DNA of 64,000 bases from Pedobacter chitinilyticus (GTDB lineage Bacteria; Bacteroidota; Bacteroidia; Sphingobacteriales; Sphingobacteriaceae), in NCBI RefSeq assembly GCF_003313385.1, contig NZ_QMHN01000001.1, positions 679,225-743,224 of the forward strand, read 5' to 3'. Below, piece by piece: positions 9,470 to 18,750 of the stretch (position 1 is its first letter; each line of letters opens with the position of its first letter). A program made the position numbers and the translations under genes. Under the pieces are notes generated by a model. It saw only the letters and a list, made by a program, of their open reading frames with translations, was not told the DNA's origin and searched no databases.

Positions 9470-9477
9470 TAGTTTTG
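9470..9477 (+). promoter_or_regulatory. Possible -7 element for the T9SS-exported protein gene
   Basis: TAGTTTTG matches TAnnTTTG and ends 16 nt before the ATG at 9494. The nearest TTTG (9441-9444) is 25 bp upstream, longer than the usual 19 bp. Confidence 0.3.
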
Positions 9478-9493
9478 CTGAAAAAACTTGTGT

Positions 9494-12019
9494 ATGAAGC
9501 ATTTCTACAATCTCAAATTTATCTTCCTCTTTTTAACTATTCTTTTTTGTTTGAATACTGTTCACTCTAAAAGTAAGCCGTCTATTTTAGGAGATAGACC
9601 TTTCAATGCCATTAAAAGAATTGGTCCCAATCAGGACGGTATTTTATTTGTCAATAAAAATACCACTAATACAGACTTGTCTGGTGAAAGTTGGACTACG
9701 GCTATCAAAGAGTTATATATCGCCATTGATCAAGCGAATTTTGATCAAAATATTAAGCAAATATGGGTAGCTGAAGGTACCTATTTCCCGTCTAACACGG
9801 GAAACAAGTTTTCTTTTTTTAAACTTCCTTCTGGGGTTAAACTCATTGGTGGGTTTGCGGGGACCGAGACTTCGGTTGATGACAGGAACTTAACGCTTCA
9901 TCAAACTATTTTGTCAGGAGATTTGGCCCAAAATGATCAGCAGAACTACTCTGAAAATTATGATAATAGCTTGCATATTCTCTATTTAAAGGATGTGGAT
10001 CATCAAACACTGGTAGATGGGTTTACTTTTGTGTCTGGTTGTTCAAATGGTCTTGGATTTTCTGGTGAAATGGATGACAAAAAAGGACCTGCCATTTATA
10101 ATGAGAACAGCTTTGCAGAAATCAGAAATTGTATCTTCACTAAAAACTTTGCATCATATGACGGTGCGGGGATTTATAATACCACTGGTAGCCATGTAAA
10201 AATTACTAACTGCTTGTTCTACGAAAATAAGGCGAATTATGGCGGTGCTATTTTAAACACTGCTAATAGCTCGTCAGATATCCTTCATTGTACCTTTGTT
10301 AATAATGTAGCGGCTGATGCCGGACGTGGTGCGGCGATCTATAACCAAAATTCGCCTGCTGGATTTTTACGAAACAGTATTGTTTGGAACAATACGCCGA
10401 ATGGACAAATCGTCAATGAGAATAGTTCAGGCTTTGTTATAAGAGATAATATTATTTCTGGAGGATTTAATGATGATGATGAGGTAAACAAGATTTATAA
10501 CTTAAATCCAGTATTTATTTCAGAAGCCGCACAAGATTTCCGTCTTGCAAATGGAAGTCCAGCTATGGGCAAAGGTGATGTGGCTATGCTTCCTGTTTCA
10601 TTAAAAAAGGATTTGGCTAGTAATATTCGGATTTTAGGCCAGGCTCCTGATTTGGGCGCTTATGAGTTTGAGGGTGTCAAGCCAACTTTTCAAAGTTATC
10701 CTATGGTTCGTAAAACATACGGTGATGCTAGTTTTCAGCTGTCTGATCCGGTCAGTAATAGCGGTGGCACTTTTATTTTTAAAAAGTTATTTGAGGATGA
10801 TGTTATTGAATTATCTGGAAATAGTGTAACGATCTTAAAACCTGGCTTTACGCTCATCAATGCTGTACAGTCCTCGACAGAAGTGTTTAAAGCCGATAGT
10901 ACAGTGTTTCCAGTAAATGTGGCAAAGTTAACGGCTAATTTAGTGCTTAAAATAGATGGAACGGCTTATCAAGCGAGTGATGTTGTGACTGCCAAATATG
11001 GAGAAAGAAGGCTTTTTACTTTGGAAACTAATTCTGACATCAGTTTTCAAGATATTGAATTTGATTTATTAGATGATTATCAGGATCCGTATATTGATTT
11101 TTCAGAAATTCCTTGGATTAAGGCTGTTAAAGTGGGTAGTACTGCATTAGAAGTTCGTATTCCAGAAACAGAGTATTATCTGCCTGTTTCGCAACGTCTT
11201 CAACTGCAAATTTCAAAGGCTAGCCCAAGTCTTAATTTTGCTGCTATTCCAGTGTTAAAAGTTGGTGAGGCCGACTATGCCCTACAGGCTACCTCATCGG
11301 CAGGTTTGCCTATTTCTTTTAGCAGTAGCGATGATCAGGTTGCTAGCGTTTATCAAGATGTGGATGGCCAATGGAAGCTAAAAGCTACGGCTATTGGTTG
11401 GGTCACGATAACTGCCCATCAAAATGGGAACGCGAATTATGAAGCGGTTGTAAGCACGCGGCAGGTGCAAATTATTGAGAATCCTTTGCCAGTAAGTTTA
11501 ATTAGCTTCAATGTAAAAGCTATCGCAAAGGGTGCATTATTGGAATGGAATACAGCCACAGAGCGTAAAAATGCTGGCTATCATATTTATCGTTCTACTG
11601 ATGGCAGGTCTTTCGTTAAAATTGCGGAGGTTAAAGGGGCTGGTAATAGCGATCAGGTGAATGCCTACCAATACGTAGATCACAAGCCTTTGAATGGCGT
11701 TAATTATTATCAGCTTTATCAAATGGATGATCAAGGAGATCAGCATGACCTGGGCATTAGAGATTTAAACTTCTCGGTCAATGAAATGCGTATTTTTGCT
11801 TATCCAAATCCAACGCAAGATATTGTTGCACTCAGTTTCCCAGCTCAAATTTATCAGCGATTAGTACTGGCGGATTTTAACGGTAAAATATTGCAGAGGC
11901 TATTGATTAAATCTAATGCAACCTCAATTGCCATAGATTTAAGTGTTTATCCTAATGGTATTTACTTTGTTAAATTGGAAGGGAGTGAAATAGCTGCCCA
12001 AAAAATTATCAAGAGATAA
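9494..12019 (+). CDS. Secreted beta-helix protein with T9SS type A sorting signal
   Basis: An 841-residue exported protein. Start taken at ATG 9494; a TTG two codons earlier is less likely. Layout: signal peptide (about 1-27, FIFLFLTILFCLNTVHS); a right-handed beta-helix region of about 360 residues with IWVAEGTYFPS, GVKLIGGFAGTE, IRNCIFTKN, ITNCLFYENKANYGGAI and ILHCTFVNN rungs; MBG-like and bacterial-Ig-like domains (YGDASFQLSDP, SFSSSDDQVASV, AIGWVTITA); a fibronectin-like module (LLEWNTATERKNAGYHIYRS); and a C-terminal type IX signal (YPNPTQDIVAL to GIYFVKLEG, QKIIKR). Family knowledge predicts export to the surface or medium. The ligand or substrate is unknown, and I see no catalytic signature. 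Confidence 0.88.
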   Translation: MKHFYNLKFIFLFLTILFCLNTVHSKSKPSILGDRPFNAIKRIGPNQDGILFVNKNTTNTDLSGESWTTAIKELYIAIDQANFDQNIKQIWVAEGTYFPSNTGNKFSFFKLPSGVKLIGGFAGTETSVDDRNLTLHQTILSGDLAQNDQQNYSENYDNSLHILYLKDVDHQTLVDGFTFVSGCSNGLGFSGEMDDKKGPAIYNENSFAEIRNCIFTKNFASYDGAGIYNTTGSHVKITNCLFYENKANYGGAILNTANSSSDILHCTFVNNVAADAGRGAAIYNQNSPAGFLRNSIVWNNTPNGQIVNENSSGFVIRDNIISGGFNDDDEVNKIYNLNPVFISEAAQDFRLANGSPAMGKGDVAMLPVSLKKDLASNIRILGQAPDLGAYEFEGVKPTFQSYPMVRKTYGDASFQLSDPVSNSGGTFIFKKLFEDDVIELSGNSVTILKPGFTLINAVQSSTEVFKADSTVFPVNVAKLTANLVLKIDGTAYQASDVVTAKYGERRLFTLETNSDISFQDIEFDLLDDYQDPYIDFSEIPWIKAVKVGSTALEVRIPETEYYLPVSQRLQLQISKASPSLNFAAIPVLKVGEADYALQATSSAGLPISFSSSDDQVASVYQDVDGQWKLKATAIGWVTITAHQNGNANYEAVVSTRQVQIIENPLPVSLISFNVKAIAKGALLEWNTATERKNAGYHIYRSTDGRSFVKIAEVKGAGNSDQVNAYQYVDHKPLNGVNYYQLYQMDDQGDQHDLGIRDLNFSVNEMRIFAYPNPTQDIVALSFPAQIYQRLVLADFNGKILQRLLIKSNATSIAIDLSVYPNGIYFVKLEGSEIAAQKIIKR

Positions 12020-12051
12020 AAATTTTAATTCATCTTAAGTGCTCTTGATTT

Positions 12052-12080
12052 AAGCCTGCCGTATGTGGTAGGCTTTTTTT
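12052..12080 (+). terminator. Intrinsic terminator after the T9SS protein gene
   Basis: AAGCCTGCC (12052-12060) pairs with GGTAGGCTT (12067-12075), one G-T pair, 6-nt loop, and is followed by a T-run to 12080. Confidence 0.85.
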
Positions 12081-12353
12081 GTGGATTGTTCTTTGTATGA
12101 GTTTTGATTATTAATCTTTTTAGTCCGCTAATTAGTGGGAGAAAATAAGTCCTTCAATTGTTATGCATGCATAATATAGTACTCTCTTAGTACACTATCC
12201 CTACTTAAGCCCTACTCTAAACCTACTTGAAACATGTAGAAACCGGCATGCTTCGGCGCGTATTTTGTGGCTTTTAAGGTTCTTTTGTGCTTATTTACGA
12301 AGCTTTCGACACGCTTAGTCGACTTATTTTGGAACTAGTTCTTATCTTTAAAT
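12081..12353. other. Intergenic stretch without recognised features
   Basis: Together with the terminator this is a 334-bp gap. I see no open frame with coding character, no RNA gene and no clear promoter. A GC-rich patch at about 12241-12260 (GCATGCTTCGGCGCG) can form a short hairpin. Confidence 0.5.
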
Positions 12354-12863
12354 ATGGTAAATTTTAATGCCGAAATAGAAAGGTTTGAGAAAAACGGTGA
12401 AAAAACGGGTTGGAGCTATGTTTTTGTTCCCGAAGAAATTGCGCATCAGATTAAACCTAATGACCGAAGAGGAATGCGGGTTCGTGGTCATATAGACCAA
12501 GTGGCTATTGATGGTAAAAGTTTAATCCCAATGGGTGGCGGCGATTTTATTTTAGCGCTTGATGCAAAGCTGCGTAAACAGTTGCGAAAGGAGGAGGGGA
12601 ATATGGTTAGCCTTTCCTTGGAACACGATGTAGATTTCAAAATAGAGATGCCTGAAGATTTGGAAGTTTGCCTTGCTCAAGAAGATGGTTTACTTGAGCA
12701 TTTTCTTTCGTATACCAAGGCACATCAAAATTATTTTATTAACTGGTTAAATACGGCAAAAACAGAAGTGACCAGAACTAAACGCTTGGTTATGATTGTA
12801 GATGCTATGGCTAAAAAGCAGGATTTTGGGTTGATGTTGAGGAGTAATAAGCGGGAGAAGTAA
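12354..12863 (+). CDS. DUF1905 / YdeI-OmpD-associated domain protein
   Basis: A 169-residue cytosolic protein. The N-terminal 95 residues fit DUF1905 (FNAEIERFEKNGEKTGWSYVFVP, MRVRGHIDQ, LIPMGGGDFILALDAKLRKQL). The C-terminal part fits the YdeI/OmpD-associated helical segment (FLSYTKAHQNYFINWLNTAKTEVTRTKRLVMIVDAM). These proteins are common in Bacteroidota and their biochemical role is unknown; the old bacteriocin-protection label should not be carried over. It is a single gene, convergent with the glycosyltransferase. Confidence 0.8.
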   Translation: MVNFNAEIERFEKNGEKTGWSYVFVPEEIAHQIKPNDRRGMRVRGHIDQVAIDGKSLIPMGGGDFILALDAKLRKQLRKEEGNMVSLSLEHDVDFKIEMPEDLEVCLAQEDGLLEHFLSYTKAHQNYFINWLNTAKTEVTRTKRLVMIVDAMAKKQDFGLMLRSNKREK

Positions 12864-12966
12864 TTTGATGATTTGATGATTGGATAATTAGCTAATTTGA
12901 TGATGCCCAAATAGCTAATGAAAGTTATGGTTAGCTGATGCTGAAATAAATTCAGCATGACGGGTG
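12864..12966. repeat. Low-complexity TTTGATGAT repeats and a small palindrome
   Basis: Imperfect TTTGATGATT units at 12865-12905 are followed by the near-palindrome ATGCTGAAATAAATTCAGCAT (about 12938-12958). A related, decayed stretch occurs at about 18580-18655. It may serve as the 3' end of the two convergent genes. Confidence 0.55.
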
Positions 12967-12973
12967 AGGGCAA

Positions 12974-13699
12974 CTACCTATTATAATTTCTGAACCAGCT
13001 ATTTACCTTCATTTGGATTACGCCTAAAAAGGCTTCGCGGAAAATACGGGTACTCATTTTGGAGGTTCCTTCGGTTCTGTCTGTGAAGATAATGGGAACT
13101 TCTACTACATTGAAACCGTATTTGATCGCTGTGAATTTCATCTCAATTTGAAAGGCATAACCTACAAACTTGATTTTCTCCATCGGAATGGTTTCTAATA
13201 CTTTTCTTCGGTAGCACTTAAAACCTGCGGTGGCATCTTGTATGTTAATGCCCGTAATGATACGTACGTACATCGAGGCAAAATAAGACATCAATACTCT
13301 TCCCATTGGCCAGTTCACTACATTTACGCCTTTCACATATCTGGAGCCAATTGCTAAATCGGCACCATTTACACAAGCTTCACGTAGTTTCACTAAGTCA
13401 TCGGGGTTGTGAGAGAAATCGGCATCCATTTCGAAAATATATTCGTATTTCCTTTCTAAAGCCCATTTAAATCCGTGGATGTAAGCGGTACCTAATCCAA
13501 GTTTTCCTTTGCGTTCTTCGATATGGAGCATCGGAAATTCCTCTTGCAAGTCCTTTACTATTTGCGCGGTACCATCAGGAGAACCGTCGTCAATGATCAG
13601 GATTTCGAAATGATAAGGCAAAGAGAAAACCTTGCGAATGATCTTTTCGATGTTCTCTTTTTCGTTGTAAGTGGGGATTATGACTAGGCTGTCGGACAA
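12974..13699 (-). CDS. Polyprenol-phosphate mannosyltransferase-like GT2
   Basis: A 241-residue glycosyltransferase family 2 enzyme resembling dolichol-phosphate mannose synthase. It has the nucleotide-sugar motif DDGSPDGT at 37-44, the metal site DADFSHNP at 92-99, and the family-specific GSRYVKGVNVVNWPMGR, QDATAGFKCYRR and EGTSKMS. There is no C-terminal membrane helix, so it is the short soluble or peripheral form. The expected reaction is transfer of a hexose from a nucleotide sugar to polyprenyl phosphate at the inner face of the membrane; the exact sugar is not decided by sequence. Confidence 0.88.
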   Translation of the reverse strand: MSDSLVIIPTYNEKENIEKIIRKVFSLPYHFEILIIDDGSPDGTAQIVKDLQEEFPMLHIEERKGKLGLGTAYIHGFKWALERKYEYIFEMDADFSHNPDDLVKLREACVNGADLAIGSRYVKGVNVVNWPMGRVLMSYFASMYVRIITGINIQDATAGFKCYRRKVLETIPMEKIKFVGYAFQIEMKFTAIKYGFNVVEVPIIFTDRTEGTSKMSTRIFREAFLGVIQMKVNSWFRNYNR

Positions 13700-13809
13700 T
13701 TAATTTTAGATTTTAGATGGACGGTTTACGGTTTGCAATTTTTTGTTCTGCGAAAGTAATGAATTTACAGCGATGTTTATGCTGAGTTGTTTCGTTAAAT
13801 TGTGTTAAA

Positions 13810-15273
13810 CTATCTAATGTTGCCCATCCATTTTTTCAATATTGGAACCAGTAAGAAGATAAACAAACCGATGCCTGCTGAGTAGATGGAAATTTGAAGT
13901 AATACGTTGGCATAATAAGGTAAAGAAAGCACCGGGTTATTTGCTTCAATCACGTGTTTAGGAATGGCCATTAAGGCTCCAATTTTACCTGCTAAAAATT
14001 CGCCAATGGCGGTGAAAAAGAAGAAAATTCCCATCATTAAGCCTACAATGTTGACTGGAGAAAGCTTGGTAATCATGGATAAACCTACTGGAGAAATACA
14101 CATTTCACCACAGATGATAAAGAAATATCCACCCACAAAGGCAAGTAACGGAATTAATCCATTGCCTAAGCTGGCTTGACAGGCTAGATAGAAGGTGAAA
14201 AAGCCTAGTGCTACAAAGATGAAAGAAAGTGCAAATTTAGCTGGGGTAGAGGGTTCTAATCCTCGTTTGTTTAACCAAGGCCATAAGGCGGCAAAAATTA
14301 AACTCATGATGATTACCCATGCTGGTGGTAGAAAATTGTTTACGGAAAGTGCGGGTAGTTCCATCCCAAAAACATGCATGTCTACATTCCGCATGGCAAA
14401 TAGGTTTAATGAGCCTGCATTTTGCTCGTAAAAAGCCCAAAATAAAGTAGAAACCACGACTAAGGTTAAAGCAGAAAGTAACTTAAATTTAGCCTCTTTC
14501 TCTAGTTTTGAGGATAGGTAAAGGATATAAGTGACTGATATTACCGCAAGAACCAACATGATACTGTCGAGTGCTTCATAGTAGTTAAAAAGCGTCACAA
14601 TTAAGGGTAAAGCAAGTAAAGTAAGCAGGTAAATGGCATGCTCTACTTTGATAATTCCTGCTATTTTTTTGTTTAAATCGTTGGTGATGGGTAACCCTTT
14701 TTCTTTAAGAGATGCTTTTCCTAAGATAAAAATGATTAAGCCCAGTACCATAAAAATACCCGCCAAGCCAAAACCAAAATGCCAGTTTATTTTTTGCCCT
14801 ACATAGCCACAAAGTAAACCACCTAATGCGGCGCCAATGTTAATGCCCATGTAGAACAAAGAGAATGCACTGTCTTTTTTTGGGTCGTTATTATCGTACA
14901 AAGTACCTACCAAGCTTGACACGTTAGGTTTAAAGAAACCATTTCCGCAAATAATGAAAGCCATGCCATAAAAGAAGCTCCAATCTTGCGGAATAGCGAG
15001 TACAATGTGTCCAATGGCCATCATTACGCCGCCAAAAATAATGGCTCTGCGATAGCCTAAAAATTTGTCGGCAAGCATCCCGCCAAACATTGGCATGGTG
15101 TAAACCAAAGCTGAGTAAGCCCCTAAAATAGCATAACCTTTTGGCTCATCAAATTTCAATTGGGTCACCATGTAAGCTAAAAGCAGGGCTTTCATACCAT
15201 AGAACGAGAAACGCTCCCACATTTCGGTGAAGAATAGGAGATAGAGCTGTTTAGGGTGTTTTGCTTGGTTCAT
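13810..15273 (-). CDS. Proton-dependent oligopeptide transporter (POT/PTR family)
   Basis: A 487-residue inner-membrane transporter with about 12-14 hydrophobic helices. The POT signature EMWERFSFYG lies at 17-26 in the first helix (the ExxERFxYYG proton-coupling motif). GGMLADKFLGYRRAI follows as the MFS loop, then CGNGFFKPNVSSLVG and FYMGINIGAALGGLLCGYVG. The family imports di- and tripeptides with protons. It is transcribed away from pdxH and seems monocistronic. The region upstream contains only short T/A-rich repeated words. Confidence 0.92.
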   Translation of the reverse strand: MNQAKHPKQLYLLFFTEMWERFSFYGMKALLLAYMVTQLKFDEPKGYAILGAYSALVYTMPMFGGMLADKFLGYRRAIIFGGVMMAIGHIVLAIPQDWSFFYGMAFIICGNGFFKPNVSSLVGTLYDNNDPKKDSAFSLFYMGINIGAALGGLLCGYVGQKINWHFGFGLAGIFMVLGLIIFILGKASLKEKGLPITNDLNKKIAGIIKVEHAIYLLTLLALPLIVTLFNYYEALDSIMLVLAVISVTYILYLSSKLEKEAKFKLLSALTLVVVSTLFWAFYEQNAGSLNLFAMRNVDMHVFGMELPALSVNNFLPPAWVIIMSLIFAALWPWLNKRGLEPSTPAKFALSFIFVALGFFTFYLACQASLGNGLIPLLAFVGGYFFIICGEMCISPVGLSMITKLSPVNIVGLMMGIFFFFTAIGEFLAGKIGALMAIPKHVIEANNPVLSLPYYANVLLQISIYSAGIGLFIFLLVPILKKWMGNIR

Positions 15274-15309
15274 TAGTTATTTGGTTGTTTGGTTTTTTGG
15301 AATTTAGCA

Positions 15310-15358
15310 ATATGTACTTAGTACTTTTGAATTTTGACTTTAAACTTTTGACTTTCTA
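15310..15358. repeat. Short tandem-like words (ACTTTTGAATTTTGACTTT)
   Basis: Runs of ACTTTTGAATTTTGACTTT-type words occupy the gap before pdxH. Similar text occurs at about 56836-56866 before gnd. I see no promoter or RNA in it. Confidence 0.4.
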
Positions 15359-15360
15359 TT

Positions 15361-16011
15361 TTAAGGTGCTAGACGTTCGATTTTCCAGCTTCCGTTATTG
15401 AAAGTGTATTTAATTCTGTCGTGTAGGCGATTTGACCGTCCTTGCCAAAACTCAATTGCGGTAGGTTTTACAATGTAACCGCCCCAATGTGCTGGTTTTG
15501 GAATTGTTTTTCCTTCGTATTGTTGGGTTAGTTCTTCTACTTTTTGTTCTAGAACATCTCTATTTGGAATTACTTGGCTTTGTGGTGATGCAATTGCGCC
15601 AATTTGGCTTCCTTGTGGACGGGAGTTGAAATATTGCTCGGAGGTTTCTTTGTCTAATTTTTCAATTTTGCCTTCAATTCTCACTTGTCGTTCTAGTTCG
15701 CCCCAAAAGAAAACTAAACAGGCGTAAGGGTTTTTCTTTATTTCTTTACCTTTTTGGCTAAGGTAATTGGTGTAAAAGCTAAAGCCATCATTATCAAAAC
15801 CTTTTAATAATACAATTCTGGCATTCGGTCGTGCACTTTTATCTACTGTAGCGAGTGTCATGACGTTAGGCTCAAAAATTTCGGCCTTCACCGCATCTTC
15901 AAACCATTTTTCGAACTGTGCTATCGGATTTTTAACTACATCTTGTTCACTTAACTCGGCAGCTTTATAGTCTTGCCTTAAGTTTTGTATCATTTCTTTA
16001 CTGACCTTCAT
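15361..16011 (-). CDS. pdxH: Pyridoxamine 5'-phosphate oxidase
   Basis: A 216-residue FMN enzyme that oxidises pyridoxine or pyridoxamine 5'-phosphate to PLP. Typical motifs are FEKWFEDAVKAEIFEPNVMTLATVD, ARPNARIVLLKGFDNDGFSFYTNY, GKEIKKNPYACLVFFWGELERQVRIEG, YFNSRPQGSQIGAIASPQSQ, and the C-terminal IEFWQGRSNRLHDRIKY. Length is standard. A perfect TAnnTTTG element ends 4 nt before the ATG, so the transcript may be leaderless. It is divergent from the YqgE/AlgH gene. Confidence 0.95.
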   Translation of the reverse strand: MKVSKEMIQNLRQDYKAAELSEQDVVKNPIAQFEKWFEDAVKAEIFEPNVMTLATVDKSARPNARIVLLKGFDNDGFSFYTNYLSQKGKEIKKNPYACLVFFWGELERQVRIEGKIEKLDKETSEQYFNSRPQGSQIGAIASPQSQVIPNRDVLEQKVEELTQQYEGKTIPKPAHWGGYIVKPTAIEFWQGRSNRLHDRIKYTFNNGSWKIERLAP

Positions 16012-16015
16012 GGAG

Positions 16016-16023
16016 CAAAAATA
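16016..16023 (-). promoter_or_regulatory. -7 promoter element abutting the pdxH start
   Basis: On the minus strand the sequence reads TATTTTTG, then CTCC, then ATG. The element fits TAnnTTTG exactly; no TTTG is seen at the -33 position. The spacing matches that of the gene at 47995 and implies a very short or absent leader. Confidence 0.45.
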
Positions 16024-16126
16024 GCTTTTGTTAATGATAAAGTTTTTAATATTTAAGTAGAAATATACCTACTGTGCGCATAATCATATTTGGATACTTG
16101 CGAATATTTTTTGTTATTTTACCAAT

Positions 16127-16690
16127 ATGTTAAGCTTGTTAGCACCATCGGTAGGAAGATTGTTGATTTCGGAGCCTTTTTTGGCCGATCCAAACTTTAA
16201 GCGCTCGGTGGTTTTATTGACGGAATATAATGAGGAGGGCTCTGTAGGTTTTATTTTGAACCAACCGAGTAATTTACTGGTAAAGGATCTGATTCCTGAT
16301 TTATGGATGGCAGATTTTCAGGTGTTTATTGGTGGGCCAGTGGAGGTGGATACGGTTCATTTCATCCATCGCTGTTTTGATAAAATGGATAGTGGCGAGG
16401 AAATTATGCCTGGTTTGTATTGGGGTGGAGATTTTGAGACGCTTAAAATTTTGGTAAATAACAACAGTATACAGGAGGATGAAGTGAAGTTTTTCCTTGG
16501 TTATTCGGGTTGGAGCAATTGTCAGTTGGAAGAGGAGATTGCCACTAATACTTGGATTGTTTCAGATCAGTACCATCAGGACACTGTTTTTTCTCATAAT
16601 GAAGAGGAGTTGTGGAAAGAAGTTATTATTAATTTAGGTCCTAAATATGCTCATGTGAGCAATTTTCCCGCAGATCCTAATTTGAATTAA
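16127..16690 (+). CDS. YqgE/AlgH (UPF0301) family protein
   Basis: A 187-residue protein matching the YqgE/AlgH family by its N-terminal GRLLISEPFLADPNFKRSVVLLTEYNEEGSVGFILNQPS, then FIGGPVEVDTVHFIHR, PGLYWGGDFETLKILV, FFLGYSGWSNCQLEEEI and the NTWIVSD segment. The biochemical role is unknown; the AlgH name comes from alginate regulation in Pseudomonas and should not be transferred. It is divergent from pdxH and convergent with purE. A tandem GTCCGAAA word follows the stop (about 16711-16727). Confidence 0.9.
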   Translation: MLSLLAPSVGRLLISEPFLADPNFKRSVVLLTEYNEEGSVGFILNQPSNLLVKDLIPDLWMADFQVFIGGPVEVDTVHFIHRCFDKMDSGEEIMPGLYWGGDFETLKILVNNNSIQEDEVKFFLGYSGWSNCQLEEEIATNTWIVSDQYHQDTVFSHNEEELWKEVIINLGPKYAHVSNFPADPNLN

Positions 16691-16790
16691 AAAAGTCGTT
16701 AGTTATTAGTCCGAAAGTCCGAAAGTTTACCTTCCAGACTTCCAAGTCTCTTTTCTTTACAATTCACGGAATTAACTACCCAACTTGGGA

Positions 16791-17273
16791 TTAGCCTTCC
16801 ATTTCAGCGGCAGTTTCTTCTACTTTTTGTCTTAGATCATCTTTGTAGGCCTGCATTTTTTCCGCTAATTCTGGTTTTGCTGTCGATAAGATTTGTACCG
16901 CTAATAAACCTGCATTTTTAGCCGCATTTAAAGCTACAGTAGCTACTGGAATACCATTTGGCATTTGTAAAATGGAAAGGATACTGTCCCAGCCATCAAT
17001 AGAGTTGGATGATTTTACGGGAACGCCAATGACAGGAACTGTAGTAATGGAAGCCACCATGCCAGGCAAATGTGCCGCACCGCCAGCACCAGCAATAATT
17101 ACTTTAATGCCACGGCTTGCTGCTTCTTTAGCATAGTGAAACATTCTGTCGGGTGTTCTGTGGGCAGAAACTACCGTAATTTCAAAATCAACACCAAAGG
17201 CTTTGCAAATATCTGCTGCATCTTGCATCACTGGTAGGTCAGACTTGCTGCCCATGATAATACCAACTTTCAT
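16791..17273 (-). CDS. purE: N5-carboxyaminoimidazole ribonucleotide mutase
   Basis: A 160-residue class I PurE that converts N5-CAIR to CAIR in purine biosynthesis. It shows [59 protein letters not shown] and [16 protein letters not shown], including the conserved His of SAHRTP. It lies 77 bp downstream of purK on the same strand, and that PurK-first order gives the complete two-enzyme route from AIR to CAIR. The gap between the two carries short GAGTATCAAG repeats. Confidence 0.96.
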   Translation of the reverse strand: MKVGIIMGSKSDLPVMQDAADICKAFGVDFEITVVSAHRTPDRMFHYAKEAASRGIKVIIAGAGGAAHLPGMVASITTVPVIGVPVKSSNSIDGWDSILSILQMPNGIPVATVALNAAKNAGLLAVQILSTAKPELAEKMQAYKDDLRQKVEETAAEMEG

Positions 17274-17290
17274 TTTTTTATATTGTTTTT

Positions 17291-17349
17291 ATGAGTATCA
17301 AGATTTGAGTATCAAGTAACTGGATTTCCTGGTACTCATACTCAATCTG
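17291..17349. repeat. GAGTATCAAG tandem and inverted repeat between purK and purE
   Basis: ATGAGTATCAAGA and TTGAGTATCAAG are adjacent at 17291-17315, and an inverted counterpart GGTACTCATACTCAA lies at 17331-17345. The same word family recurs at 55165-55192, upstream of pgl. Confidence 0.6.
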
Positions 17350-17350
17350 T

Positions 17351-18490
17351 TTAAGAAATTACTTTTAAGGTTTGTTGTACAAATCTGGCTTTTTCGATTG
17401 CTTTTTCGCGGTTTTGGTCGATAATGGTTAGGTGACCCATTTTGCGGAAAGGCTTAGTGTATTTTTTACCGTATAAATGCACATATACACCATCTATGGA
17501 TAAAATTTTCTCTAATCCATCGTATTTGGCCACGCCATCGTGACCTTTTTCGCCCAATACATTTACCATAATGGCATTTGAAATAGAACGGGTATCGCCC
17601 AGAGGCAAATTGAAGATTGCTCTTAAATGTTGTCCGAATTGTGAAACGTAGTTGCCTTCGATGGTTTGGTGGCCGCTGTTGTGTGGACGTGGGGCTAACT
17701 CATTCACCAAAATATCACCATGTTTGGTAATGAACATCTCCACTGCTAGAATACCCGTGATATTTAATGCTGCAGCGATGTCCTTGGCAATTTTTTCGGC
17801 TCTTTCTTGTATGCTTTCAGGGTAGGTAGAAGGCGAGATCAGGAATTCCACCAAATTGGCTTCGGGATTAAATTCCATTTCAACCATTGGGAAAGTTTTT
17901 ACGTCTCCATTGGCATTACGAGCAACAATAACTGCTATTTCTTTTTCAAAATGAACCAACTCTTCAATTAAGGTAGGTGCTTGAAAGGCATTTTCTACAT
18001 CGCTGGCGTCGTTTATTTTCATTACGCCTTTGCCATCGTAGCCGTCTTTGCGGAGTTTTAAGATGTAAGGGAATGGGAACTTGCCATTAGTTAGATCATC
18101 CTTAGAGTTTACTAGCATAAAAGGGGCAGTAGGAATATCATTTTCCTTAAAGAACTGCTTTTGTATGCCTTTATCTTGTATTAGTCGGATGACACGTGAT
18201 TGAGGGAAAACTTTTTTACCTTCTTTTTCCAGTTGCTCTAAAGCTTCTACGTTTACCTTTTCAATTTCAATGGTAATAATGTCGGCCTTTTTACCAAAAT
18301 TATAAACGGTATCGTAGTCGGTAATGGAACCGTTTTCGAAATAATTAGCGATGTGTTTACATGGTGCGTCAGCGTCTGGGTCGAGCACTAAAGTGGTCAA
18401 ATTGTAATTAATCGCTTCTTGAATCAACATTCTGCCCAATTGTCCGCCGCCTAAAATACCTAGTTTTAACTCGCTAATTTGTTTTGCCAT
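17351..18490 (-). CDS. purK: 5-(carboxyamino)imidazole ribonucleotide synthase
   Basis: A 379-residue ATP-grasp enzyme that makes N5-CAIR from AIR, ATP and bicarbonate. Evidence: the N-terminal LGILGGGQLGRMLIQEA, the KLRKDGYDGKGV ATP-binding loop, LIEELVHFEKEIAVIVARN, FITKHGDILVNELAPRPHNSGHQTIEG and the C-terminal LHLYGK-like VHLYGKKYTKPFRKMGHLT. It is the first gene of a purK-purE transcription unit. Two overlapping TATTTTTG motifs at 18512-18528 on the minus strand may be its -7 elements. Confidence 0.95.
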   Translation of the reverse strand: MAKQISELKLGILGGGQLGRMLIQEAINYNLTTLVLDPDADAPCKHIANYFENGSITDYDTVYNFGKKADIITIEIEKVNVEALEQLEKEGKKVFPQSRVIRLIQDKGIQKQFFKENDIPTAPFMLVNSKDDLTNGKFPFPYILKLRKDGYDGKGVMKINDASDVENAFQAPTLIEELVHFEKEIAVIVARNANGDVKTFPMVEMEFNPEANLVEFLISPSTYPESIQERAEKIAKDIAAALNITGILAVEMFITKHGDILVNELAPRPHNSGHQTIEGNYVSQFGQHLRAIFNLPLGDTRSISNAIMVNVLGEKGHDGVAKYDGLEKILSIDGVYVHLYGKKYTKPFRKMGHLTIIDQNREKAIEKARFVQQTLKVIS

Positions 18491-18511
18491 TATTTATCGC
18501 TTGAATTTGCA

Positions 18512-18528
18512 CAAAAATAGCAAAAATA
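18512..18528 (-). promoter_or_regulatory. Two adjacent -7-like elements upstream of purK
   Basis: CAAAAATA occurs at 18512-18519 and again at 18521-18528; both read TATTTTTG on the minus strand. A CAAA (TTTG on the minus strand) at 18544-18547 is 24 and 15 bp away respectively, so neither has the ideal spacing. Confidence 0.35.
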
Positions 18529-18708
18529 AGTATATGCTTTGGGCAAATTGCATATTAGGTTGGGGTTTGGGAGTTTGGATATAGGGATTGGATAATGTGA
18601 TGATTAGTGAATTTGATTATGTTTTATGGGGTAGCTAGCTGATGCTGAAATAGATTACTTTCGGTGAGCTTGCTAGGGCTCGGTTTGCTTGGGAACTTAC
18701 TTAGTGGC

Positions 18709-18741
18709 TAGTTGTTAGTTGTTAGTTGTTAGTGGTTAGTG
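18709..18741 (+). repeat. GTTAGTT heptamer tandem repeat
   Basis: About four and a half copies of GTTAGTT, the last one degenerate (GTGGTTAGTG), lie just past the 3' end of the EamA gene. Isolated similar words occur near 16698 and 49858. It is a simple-sequence repeat with no array structure. Confidence 0.7.
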
Positions 18742-18750
18742 TGACGGGGT

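Noticed and set aside
9488..9493. TTG start for the T9SS protein
   Set aside because: The ATG two codons later begins a normal signal peptide.
18709..18741. GTTAGTT repeats as a possible CRISPR array
   Set aside because: The units are 7 bp and contiguous, with no spacers and no cas genes.
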